Assembly (NCBI GenBank): GCA_023053575.1
Contig: JAKZAP010000007.1
Span: forward strand, 26,375,464-26,439,463
Direction: 5' to 3'
DNA length: 64,000 bases
Source: Branchinecta lynchi
Taxonomy: Eukaryota; Arthropoda; Branchiopoda; Anostraca; Branchinectidae
Of this stretch, positions 54,830-64,000 are shown piece after piece. Both the position numbers and the translations under genes were made by a program. How positions within the stretch are numbered: position 1 is the stretch's first letter; each line of letters begins with the position of its first letter. The notes under the pieces were generated by a model, which worked only from the letters and a program-made list of their open reading frames with translations, had not been told where the DNA came from and did no database searches.

Positions 54830-57045
54830 CGCTGATGCTTTAACAGTCCTCGATCCTTTCTCATGATCAGGTCCCTTATAACACTTAATATATGTTGGGC
54901 TTTTTTACCTTTTATTCCACCATGCTGATATTCCCCTAGTATTTTCTCCATCAGACCTTCCAGTAGTTTTGTTAAAACTCTAGAGGCAATCCGGTAATCA
55001 CAGCACAACAGTGCTATAGGCCTCCAGTTTTTAAGTAAACTTCGTTCTCCTCCTTTGTGCATCAAAGATATTATGGCTGGTTCTCTTAGATTTCCTTCCG
55101 CCATAATCTTGTTTACTACTATAACGAATAAATCTCCTACTTCCGACCAGAACTCTTTGTAAAATTCATATCCCAGTCCATCAAGTCCTGGGGATTTTCC
55201 GTTCTTTAAGCCGCTTAACACTTTTTCTACCTCTGCTTTAGTGACTTCTGCCTTTAAAGCTTCATTTTCTTCTTCTCGGACCTTTCTCTTTACTTCAAAA
55301 TCTTGAAACCTTAATTCTGGTTGCTTTGGATATTCTGGTTGTTCATAAAATTTTTCGTAGAAACTGGCAACTTCTTCTAGAATTTCATCCTGGCCACATA
55401 CTAGCTCATTATTCTCTCTTTTTAGTTTCCTGATGAAATTTTCTTCTCTGTGCTGTTTAGCTTTCAGCTTCGTAGATAACTTTACTTGTTCCGACCCTAA
55501 TACTTCGTTTATTCGATTTTTGAGTTTAAAATGTTCGAAATCAGCTTCTTCAATTTTCTTTATCTCCTGCCTTTCTTCATTGTATTCCTGCCAAACGTGC
55601 TAACCGTCATCAATTTCTTCCTTTAGATCACTCAAAACTCTATATAGATACCTTTTGAAAGCCTTTTCCTTTCGTTCTTCCTCTTTTTCTAGGGTTAGTA
55701 TGAAAGCTTTTATCTTCCTTTTAAAATTTAGCCAACAATTCCTGGTATCATATTCTGCTTGTATTCACCCAGATATTCCTGAATTTTAATTCTAACAAGT
55801 TCATTAATGTCCTTTTTTTAAGTAAACTTGGGTTCATTCTCCAAAACCCCTTTTTTTTAATAGTTTTCTTTGGAGCGCTGGTATCATGTTGTTCATTTAG
55901 GGACATCACTACCGCCATATGGTCAGAAAATACGACGCTGTATGTTGTGATCTCCTGGACATCTTTTACCATGCAATCAGAGCAGTATATGCGGTCTATC
56001 CTGCTCGCTCCTCTTTTATCCACTCTCGTAAAACCTGTTTTTTTATTTTTTTCTTCCCAAACTATCTTTCATGCTCCACACTCTGATCACTTCCTTTAAG
56101 TCATCGCTAGTATTTCAAATTTGTTTTCTTGGGGTTTAAAATGTCTTTCTGGTCTGTAACGCAGTTAAAATCTCCCAGGAGAATGATCTTTCTTCCATTA
56201 ATAATAATATAATAATAATATTTATTTATTACCCACTTACATCAGAAACTTTAGTATCTTTTTCTGAAGCACTTCCTGTCGTTTCCTGAAATTGTCTGTC
56301 CCAGATGGTAGGTGCGTATTTACTATCACCATTGCTTTAAAGAAAAGGCTGCTTATGTCGCCTTCTCCTTCGAAGCGTAGCGTTTTCTTATCCAACTCCA
56401 AACTTGCTCTTACTGCAAAGCCAGTATATGGGTTTATTCCACCAGAAACAAAAACATAACCGATTTCATCCAATAAATCGATTTTGTTCGTGTTTCTTCC
56501 GCTGTTCTTTGGGCACTCCGCACTTCGGGTTTGTTTGCTGCGGTTGGTTTGATTCCCGGGATATTTGATGATTTCTTTGTTTCGGACGGTTTCTTTTTAA
56601 TTTCCTTCTTTTCTTTTTCCGTATGCTCTTTTTGATTTTTCCTGTTCTCCGATTCTGATTTGGCCTCTGGCGGCGATCGGGACGTGACGTTTTCTACCTG
56701 GCTCGCCACCAGTGCTCCCACAACCAGATCGACCGCTTGCGATGAAGGAGTTCACCTATTCCCGAAAATTCTCCGCTCATACCCGGTTGTATTTACTGGA
56801 AGGGCCGGGTAACCCCCACACATTTGTACTCAAGACCAAGGGAGTACCTGTTTGATTTTTGGGTTCAGCTCGGGTATTCTTTCTTGATCTAGGTTCCAAA
56901 CCTTCTCAGGTCGTCCCCGTCTATAGCTCGAACGTTTGTTGCACCAAGACTTTTGAGGAATCGGTGGACTTCAACATCTCTCACCTCTTTCAGAGACGAT
57001 TCCGGAAGGCTACTCAAATCGAACCTCAAGGTGCTTCTCGACATA
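54830..57045 (-). pseudogene. Tx1/L1-like LINE, 5' half (ORF1 start, endonuclease, RT start)
   Basis: From an ATG at 57,045 the minus strand reads 'MSRSTLRFDLSSLPESSLKE' and 'FLKSLGATNVRAIDGDDLRR', an ORF1 N-terminus, then stops. A Lys/Glu-rich ORF1-like piece (56,721-56,470) runs directly into the mid endonuclease 'VNTHLPSGTDNFRKRQEVL', so the ORF1 end and endonuclease start are deleted. Then 'ILGDFNCVTDQKD', interrupted upstream by an (AAT)n insertion (about 56,200-56,230), and 'RIDRIYCSDCMV...FSDHMAVVM' complete the endonuclease (GDFN, SDH). A long open linker leads to 'LKNGKSPGLDGLGYEFYKEF', 'NWRPIALL' and 'GEYQHGGIKGKKAQH', the first RT blocks. Loss of similarity at about 54,830 is exactly where the 43.4-45.9 kb half begins. 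Confidence 0.85.
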
Positions 57046-57159
57046 TTATTTCAATAATCTCACTTCAAAACAAAATCTTCAAAATCTTCCAAAAAAAACA
57101 ACTAAAGCAACAGAACCACAACCACAAAACGCACCACTAACAAAAAAAACAACACAAAA

Positions 57160-57940
57160 GAATTTTTTTTTTTTTTTTTTTTTGTCGCCTGTTACCACCG
57201 CAAAATTACTTCTAGTAGCAACACTGCGCTTGAAAAAAGAAAAATACCGCTAGGTAGCACGACCTGCACTCATTCACAGTCATACATCATTCACACACAA
57301 ACACGCTAAATACCAAAATTCCGGGGAAAAAGCACCACACAACCAAACTATCACACACTCTCTCAAAGTGGTATATTTTTTTCGTCTCGCACGCTTTATC
57401 TGTCCACTAAAATAATTTCAAACAAATAAAGCTTTCTCAAGACACCAATATAATTAGGCACCAGCGTTTCCGTTCGGCCAAAGATTCAATACATTCGGTC
57501 CCTTAAATTTTCATGAGTAACCTTAGTCAACTAATATGGAGCAAGTGGATTTCACAATTCTGAGGAGAAACTGATATTTTTGTGTTATTTTTCTGCTTTT
57601 CCTTGGTAGCTTCAGGCCCCCTTCGAAGGCCAGGGGTGATAGCCTCCCCTCCCCCAAATGATGCCTCTGCTGTATGCTGAGAAAACTGTGAACATAAGAC
57701 CACCCATTCTAAATTCATTTTAAAACCTAGATTTGCAAGTGACATACCAGGCTTTAACTGAACACAAATTCAGTAATATGCATATCCCCCTTCCACAAAA
57801 AATTGAGTTTTCATAATATATTTGGACATACATTGAGTTTCATAATTCATATTTGACGTAAGGTTTTGGATTCTGCTTCCGATTTTGGATGTACAGCATC
57901 CATTTATCCAACCAGATACATCCCAAGCTCCAAACAGATG
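57160..57940. other. spacer upstream of LINE
   Basis: It starts with a T run (57,163-57,183). Otherwise nothing is recognised; the minus open frame at 57,745 has no known domain. Confidence 0.4.
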
Positions 57941-57948
57941 GCTCTTAC

Positions 57949-59198
57949 CTTAGTTTCTTTGGGATTCCAAATTCCTTGAGACCCTGGACGAAAGCTTTTG
58001 CAACACTGTCTCCTCTCAAGTTGTCAAACGCTACTAAGTGAGTAATCATTCGCGTGCAGCCATCACCGCAACCTGTTACGTACATATTCCACCTGGAAAA
58101 CAACGTATTATGATATCAAGTTTAAAAACAGACACTGTCACACTGTTTTACTCCTCGCTAACAAGCTGGCCCCACTTTGTCAGTTAGCATTATAAAACTT
58201 TCTGCCGCAAAATTTGCCATATTCAAGTTCAGGGCTTCCAAAAGGATTACTTTCTTTAAATTCCACCATATCTGGACCATCAGCAATTGTCCATAGATAA
58301 AGCAAAATAGACCCACGAATAAACGAGTGCAAGTCCAGATAAGCAAATCTTGTACATTTCCGAGTCTTTGCTAGACCCCTTTAACATTTTTTCTATTTAT
58401 CCATGATGAACCACTTGAGTATGTACAAAAAAATGTTACAGTTTTAAAGTTTTTTGCTTACGGCCAAACAACTAATCAAATGAGGAAACCAGGTTCAGAT
58501 ACGGATTCAACAAGCAGATTTATCTCAAACTATCTCAACCCTTCGAGAGTTATTGTGCTAACAGACTTATTCAATGCCATGTCATAGGTATCCCTCCCCT
58601 TGCGTTTTGGGATCCCAAAAATAATATTGACCGTTGTTTGTCAAAATCAAGCCACATTCATCTTGTTGAGTTGCGTAAACAAACTTGTGGGACACACAAA
58701 CGACAGGGCAACACTCAACACTCTCTTAGAATTATAACCAATACACAAACTTTGTGTGGCGATTGCAGAAAAATACCAGAGGCAATAATCTATTTGTTTG
58801 GTATTCATTGGGTTTGAGCTGCTGTTACGAATATGGGTGTAGAGGCTAACCTGCTATTACTATTCTGTGCGGTAGGTTAAGAACTCTGGTAGAAACTCAA
58901 GAAACAAATGCCGCTATTGTCGACCTCGGTATTCTCACAGTAAAGCCTTACCATTTCTACTTTAAGTTTGCATCCATGTGGTATATAAACCCTGCATGGG
59001 GAGCAAAATATACTCTTCTTTTGAGCCTCCGTGTCCTTCTCCAAACCAGCAATCGAGGGGTGTAAAGCAACATGGCCCTATGTATCCTCTCATGTGATAC
59101 CAGAAAGCCACTATTCCTGAAGACTGACCTGACAAGCTGAATACCCCAAGACGGTTTCATTTTTCCTAGGTAAACTATCACTCTGGCCACAATTACAT
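57949..59198 (-). pseudogene. integrase-core (rve-like) transposase, two internal exons
   Basis: Exon 1 (59,198-58,952) follows a long poly-T/ATAG acceptor and encodes 'GIQLVRSVFRNSGFLVSHER' and 'RRVYFAPHAGFIYHMDANLK', including the first catalytic Asp (HMD). Exon 2 (58,092-57,949, acceptor TTTTCCAG, donor GTAAGA) encodes 'WNMYVTGCGDGCTRMITHLV' and 'FVQGLKEFGIPKKLR', covering the next core strands with the GxxDGxSR-like turn. The best donor for exon 1 (GTAAGG) leaves an in-frame TAG at 58,958-58,960; alignment with the 13.9-kb copy (HMDYNGKLKW) puts the stop where Leu is expected. An alternative GTAGAA donor would skip it. Probably a decayed copy. Confidence 0.75.
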
Positions 59199-59202
59199 CT
59201 AT

Positions 59203-60900
59203 AAAAAAAAAAAAAAAAAAAAAGGTTAGAAAAGTTTAAAATTGTATGCATATACCCATTTGATTCACGGGGGTGGCTGAATTAGCAAGGACCAGGCAAG
59301 GACCAAGGTAACCAGTAGGCCGAGACTACCTGACTAGAAGCAAAATCTAATAACTTTTGATCCAGCTATGACCAGCCTAGGACCCAGTTATGATTATAGA
59401 AAAATTTGTTTTAGCATTTATTAGGCCAAGCTGGAGCTGGAGGTGCACATGCTTTTCGATAAATTTCCACTGCATGTTTTATTGGCTATCATCACTGATC
59501 CCATCTCAAGTCTTACCCAGGCTGGACCCAGGCAATTTGAACTTCACAACGCACCTGTGCCAAAGAGAAGTAGAATATTATCAAGTTCACCCCTTACTCT
59601 TCCACTTTCAGCCTACTACGTACCTGGCGTCGCAAGTGAATCTTTCTTCTGGCATCCATTTTGCTTCTGGAATGCTTTTAGTTTTGCTACAGATACTCCT
59701 AGTATTCTGCAAATGTCGCGATATTTTAAACCAAGCGGTATTAGTTTTTGTACATTTTCAGTACAGAGGTTCAATTTGAATTTGTCTCCAGCGATTGTGA
59801 TTAATTATTCTTGTTCTTCCACGAAGTGTTTCCGTTTTCAGCTTTTTGAAAATCGATCAAGCTCAACAAAGATCTGGGGACAACAAAAGATCTAATCGCT
59901 AAATCGACTCAAGCCAAAAAATCACAAAAAAATTCAAAAAGATTTTGTTTGTATTGTTCCAAAAGTTCATTCACACCTAAACGACATTTTGTTTTCAAGT
60001 TGTAAGGCTTAATTGTGTAGCATCGTAATAGCGTGTCATAGATCTCAACATTTCTTTGACCTTTCTACTGGATGGAATTTCTTGTCCAAATTGATTCTTT
60101 ACCTTCCAGATTTTTCTTCCGGATTCAGTACAGCCGTTATTTGTCGAAACGGATCTGGAAGGTAAAATCAAGGCCAAAAATTCTGGGAGGCCGGGTGTTG
60201 CGGACACCCCAGATTTCGGATGTCTTGAAGGTGCCATAGAGCCAGAGGCAGCCCCTTCGAGAGACTCAACAAATTTGCAAATGTAGGAAGAAAAGGAAAC
60301 TGATTGACACTTGTGACTCATATGTAAAACACATTTCAAGTGCAAAGGGTACATCTAGGAAATTTTTAAGAATAGCACAAAAAGCGGTCATCAGTGTCAT
60401 GAAAATCTGGAAGAATTGGCGTCATCAATAACCATGCGGAAGACATCCTTGAATCTGAAAGGTGTAGCCTGGCTTCACGAAGTTGTTTTGTAGCAAACTT
60501 GTTATAGTTCGTTCAGATCGCTTCGCTAGGTGGCCCTACTGTTTTAGGCGCATCCCACGACTTTACTATAGAAGAAGAAGATTAATAAAATTCTTAGCAG
60601 CTCGAGTCCCAGCGCATTCTTATTCAGCCATTCACACCCGATAAACAGCTCTGCAAGAATGAGTGGGCCCAAATATTCAGGAAAACAGAATCGGAGAGCT
60701 CTACCCGAACACCTTTTTGCGTCATCTAGTAAAGAACAAATGTTCAGGGATATGATGTAAGTTCAGATTAATTTAGGTAGAGGTACTTACAGGGTACTTA
60801 TGTCTACAGTTAGCCTACTTAGTAAATGTATGGGTTGTGCGAATAGCAAGGTATCCTGAACAGGAGAGGTATCTGACCTCGAATTCATATGACCTCGAAC
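59203..60900. other. spacer with unassigned frames
   Basis: Overlapping plus frames (59,390-59,895) and a minus frame (60,354-59,995) of more than 100 residues show no family I recognise. The minus one has a hydrophilic end 'SGRKIWKVKNQFGQEI' and may be an exon of an unknown gene. Confidence 0.3.
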
Positions 60901-60904
60901 TTGT

Positions 60905-61445
60905 ATTTGATGGTGGAAAACGGATACGTCAGCTGAATTTCATTGGAGCTATATTTCGGCCCTTCTTGGCTTCTTGACTTCGTAAATTCCTTCGTGAGTC
61001 TTGTTTGGAGTTAAAAAGGTTGCTCTGATTTCATTTTGGACACGGCTGCTGTTTTCGCTGCTCGACTGGGTCGTTGGTTTGTTTGTCAGCTGAATTTCAT
61101 TGGAGCTATATTTCGGCCCTTCTTGGCAAGGGTCCTGTTCAAGCTCAAACCGCTCAAGTTGGAAAAACAAACCAACGACCCAGTCGAGCAGCGAAAACAG
61201 CAGCCGTGTCCAAAATGAAATCAGAGCAACCTTTTTAACTCCAAACAAGACTCACGAAGGAATTTACGAAGTTAAACATTTAACGCTAGGCTAGAATCAT
61301 AAGTTTTGTGTTTCCCACAAGTTCATTTTTCCAACTTAAGCGGTTAGAGCCTGAAGAGGACCCTTGCCAAGAAGGGCAAAAATATAGCTCCAATAAAATT
61401 CAGCTGATGTATCCGTTTTCCACCATCAAATATGATTCGCAGTCA
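60905..61445. repeat. second palindrome of Penelope-type termini, rearranged
   Basis: The left arm (60,905-61,080) and right arm (61,160-61,440) are inverted copies of the same unit as at 40.1-40.8 kb. An additional partial direct unit (61,085-61,160) is inserted between. Shared text includes 'GACACGGCTGCTGTTTTCGC' and 'GACTCACGAAGGAATTTACG'. The plus-oriented arm keeps CTGAAGA but has lost GAAA (CAAAAATA). Confidence 0.8.
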
Positions 61446-62520
61446 GCTTGGGCTGAAGGAATATTTGTCCTCGAACTTGGCTGGAAAGCCCTACAAGGAA
61501 ATTACCTCGAACCTTACATTACCTTACAAGGAAATCACCTCGAACCTTACAAGGAAATTACCACAACCTCGAACCTGGCCAGAAAATAATACTAATAGCT
61601 TCTACAAAAGGCGTTTTTCCGTGCTCCCACAAACAGTTTATGGGTCGATTGTGGCTCGAAAACAGTGTTTCTGCAGTGTTTTGTGCAGCCCACAACTGTG
61701 TTTCCGCGACCAACAAGATTCTCGTGGCTCGCCTTGTGGCTCACATTCGACAAACAACTGGCGAGGTGATTGTCGATTTTGAGGCTCGATTCCGGCTCAA
61801 ATTAAGCAGCAACAGAGTGTCTGAACAATAAAGTTAACTACTTTTTCAAGCATATAGACTTAAAACTGAGGATCCCTTTTGCACACAACGGTAAGGAAAT
61901 AAGCCTCGAGCTCTATTTCTTGAGATATTACATGAATATTATTTTTCCGATATTTGTATATCTCGACTGTGTGGCGCACAATCGTGTTTCCGCGACAAAC
62001 ACCCAAAAGTGTTCGGCCCACAATTGTGTCGCGGGAAAAGGCCTAAAGTTTCTGTAGGCTACAGTTCTAAATTTGTCCTAGGTCATTCAGGGTATCTTTC
62101 TGGTCAGTTGTGACCTTGTTAGGACTGCACTGATCTTTCCTCTTAACCTTTTTAGGCACGAGTTCGAGGTTGTAAAAACTGAGTTAGGGTACCCCTCCTG
62201 TAGCACATATAAATCCACAAAAGGCAACGAAGAAAATTGGAAATGGAAGCTGGGTCAGAGCTGGGTGTAAAATAATTTGGCAACGGTCATCAGCAGATGC
62301 TTTATCCAACTAAACAAGAAAATTATTATGTCATAGAAAATACTTAAGAGCTTATAATCAATGCCCAATTTTACCCTTTTAGTAAGTTTAGAGGCTGGAA
62401 AGAAATGGTGGGGTGGGAATTGTATGCACATATTTCATCCAAGGAGGGGATGCAGTCTACCACAAACCGTGCCCTGATTTACCATTTGACTATAAGTTTA
62501 AGCATAGTCTGTAGGCTACC
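61446..62520. other. spacer
   Basis: Direct repeats of 'CCTTACAAGGAAATTACCTC'-like text occur at 61,490-61,560. A relic of the CAGTCTACCACAAAC MITE end is at 62,454-62,470. A copy of the repeat shared with 25.8 and 35.2 kb is at 62,090-62,200. No gene is recognised. Confidence 0.45.
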
Positions 62521-62524
62521 TTAC

Positions 62525-62758
62525 CTTAAATTGCAGCGAACAAAATAAGGAGTTCTCCTGTAGAATTGCTCTGTAGTTGACTGTAGTTTGTTGGTACATA
62601 TCATGGTTCGTTTTGTGGGCAACTAAACATTGATACTGAACGGCACCCGATTTCAGCTGCCACTCAATCTCAGCCCATTCTTCATCAGCAGATTTTGTAA
62701 AGTATTCAACTGTTTCACAGTTTACTGTTATTCTGATTATTTGTCCTGAGGGTTGCAC
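62525..62758 (-). CDS. possible internal exon, unknown protein
   Basis: The open minus frame encodes 'VQPSGQIIRITVNCETVEYF', 'ADEEWAEIEWQLKSGAVQYQ' and 'QENSLFCSLQFK', closed by AAG/GTAAGG. The upstream limit is probably the TTAG near 62,766. No ATG is present, so it would be an internal exon. I do not recognise the family. Codon content looks protein-like, but support is the frame and donor only. Confidence 0.4.
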
Positions 62759-62861
62759 CCTCTAAGATCTACAACATTTTAAAAATTATTTAGTTTAGAT
62801 GATAAATTATTTTTCAGAAATTCTTGTATCACCTGTTGATTTGCTTCTCTTTTTCTTTTAG

Positions 62862-63419
62862 TGACTCCCACGTTAATGTACCTCCACCAGCTCGTTCAAC
62901 TGTAAGAAAAGTTGTTCAAGGGCATGCCAGTCGCCATGATTTTGGTGATTCAAACAATACCATAAACCGCGAAGCCCGTTCAACTGCAGGGAAAGTTGCG
63001 CAAGGACATGCCAATGGTCATGAATTTAGTGATCCAAATGATACCTTAAATCTACTACCTCGTCCAGCTTCAAGGAAAGCTGAGGCTTATGCAAGTGGTC
63101 GTCGGTTTAGTGATTCAAATGTTACGGTACCCCTGCAAGCACACTCAAGAACAGTTGTGCAGGGGTATTTAAATAGTGAGCGAATGGTTCAAAGGCCGCA
63201 GTTAGGCTCTGGCTATAGTAGTGGAAGAGTACTGCAACAGGACAGGTCCGCATTCTTTAGGAGAAGTGCTGGATACCTTGAAAGTGACGAGGACATTCTG
63301 GTAATGGAGGATGAAGACGAATCAGAAGCGATGCCTCCAATGCCTCATGATGAGGTGGTTAAAAGATTCACACAGCTGAAGAAACAGAGGAAAAAACGAG
63401 GAGGAGATTCAGCGGATGA
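62862..63419 (+). CDS. internal exon with about 28-residue repeats, unknown protein
   Basis: A strong acceptor (TTTTTCTTTTAG) and donor (GTAAGT) bound 558 bases with no stop; both edges are phase 2, so the exon can be skipped or duplicated in frame. It encodes three to four degenerate repeats: 'ARSTVRKVVQGHASRHDFGD', 'ARSTAGKVAQGHANGHEFSD' and 'PASRKAEAYASGRRFSDSNV', each followed by an Asn/Thr-rich turn. Then come an acidic stretch 'ESDEDILVMEDEDESEA' and a basic end 'RFTQLKKQRKKRGG'. Low-complexity, nuclear-looking composition. No family is recognised. Confidence 0.6.
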
Positions 63420-63483
63420 GTAAGTCCTGTATTGTTTAAACTTTTGATTACTGAAAGATGTAACCCCTACTTGCCCAGGTCTT

Positions 63484-63612
63484 GCAGCCCCGCTAAAGTG
63501 CCATATAATGAGCGCTTTTGTGTCATGCGGTCAACCGTTTTAAGTTAGGGTACTTTCAGATGTATTAGAATAGTGAAAATTGGCAGGCATATTAGGGACC
63601 TTTAAAGCACGT
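63484..63612. repeat. CAAGTGCCAT-family fragment
   Basis: 'AAGTGCCATATAATGAGCGC' then 'GTCAACCGTTTTAAGTTAGG' then 'AATTGGCAGGCATATTAGGG' matches the start of the 12.2 and 12.8 kb copies. Confidence 0.7.
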
Positions 63613-63794
63613 ATGGCCACCTGACACGTTGTCTGTGTATTCTCTTGAACTGGGTAAATAAAATAACATACCGAAGAGAAATTTTAAATAAGTTCTTCGG
63701 TATAGTAGTTACGAGCTTTCACTGCGTAGAGTGAAACGTGGCGTAGCAAAAGTACAAGCTATTCTCTCGGCGCAAAATTTAAAAACCTATAACC

Positions 63795-63949
63795 ATGGAA
63801 CATACTGATATTGACACAGAATCCAATGACTCATCATCTAGCTCAGAAGGATTTGAGATTGATGATGTAGTTGAGCCCTACAAGTTTCAACCTTTAGGGA
63901 AGTCTAACGAGCCACCTGTCCCCATTCCTGATGATGAGGCTGATATACA
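63795..63949 (+). CDS. first exon of a second P2X7-like domain gene (partial)
   Basis: The frame from ATG 63,795 reads 'MEHTDIDTESNDSSSSSEGF' and then 'EPYKFQPLGKSNEPPVPIP', ending at GTAAGT (63,950) in phase 2. The layout (acidic Ser-rich start, (R/E)PYxFxP motif, phase-2 donor) is the same as exon 1 of the gene at 15.08 kb, where the next exon supplies the Cys-rich ballast domain. The rest lies beyond the window. No lesions are seen. Assignment depends on the short motif and exon structure. Confidence 0.55.
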
Positions 63950-64000
63950 GTAAGTCTTCATAAACTGTTCACTCAAGACTTGACTGGAGTACTGATCTTC

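Noticed and set aside
59390..59895. Two overlapping plus frames of 129 and 150 residues
   Set aside because: No recognisable domain, no supporting splice sites, and overlapping in two frames; kept only as a note in the spacer entry.

Overview
This is a 64-kb stretch of animal nuclear DNA, roughly 40% GC. It is dense in repeats, rich in introns, and full of decayed transposable elements. Canonical GT-AG splice sites, polymerase-slippage G and A runs, non-LTR retrotransposons, Penelope-like elements with GIY-YIG endonucleases, a PIF/Harbinger transposase with a Myb/SANT-like gene, hAT remnants and P2X7-like C-terminal ('ballast') domain genes all fit an invertebrate metazoan, probably aquatic. 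I could not fix the phylum. I see no bacterial operons, rRNA, CRISPR array or convincing tRNA.

Layout. 0-8.5 kb: a decayed hAT transposase (minus), a Ty3/gypsy RNase H remnant (plus), a LINE ORF1 remnant (minus), a Penelope-like fragment between inverted repeats, and degenerate satellite. 8.5-14.2 kb: a three-copy 453-bp tandem array running into an inverted Penelope-like element that carries a nested LINE tail, then two copies of a 'CAAGTGCCAT' repeat family, then a piece of an integrase-core (rve-like) transposase. 15-17.5 kb: a three-exon P2X7-like gene on plus whose exons splice cleanly but carry a frameshift and a stop. 17.8-22.5 kb: a truncated non-LTR reverse transcriptase (minus), a short two-exon gene of unknown role (minus), and several tandem repeats. 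22.5-27 kb: largely featureless. 27-35 kb: MITEs, a PIF/Harbinger transposase (plus, one frameshift), its likely Myb/SANT/MADF partner (minus), and a gag-like ORF cut by a MITE. 36-43 kb: an array of TTCGAGAA motifs, repeat-family copies, a Penelope-terminus palindrome and the terminal exon of an rve-like transposase. 43.4-57.1 kb: two complementary halves of a Tx1/L1-like LINE (minus), separated by 8.9 kb that includes a MITE and a 2.3-kb CAAGTGCCAT-family block. 57.9-59.2 kb: two more rve-like exons. 60.9-61.4 kb: a second Penelope palindrome. 62.5-64 kb: unidentified exons, and the first exon of a second P2X7-like gene that runs off the window.

Functionally the window is an accumulation of mobile DNA. 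Likely cellular genes are the P2X7-like pair and possibly the unidentified spliced exons at 19.7-21.0, 62.5 and 62.9-63.4 kb. The Harbinger transposase and the Myb/SANT-like protein are plausibly one two-gene transposon in convergent orientation. Most elements carry stops, frameshifts or truncations.
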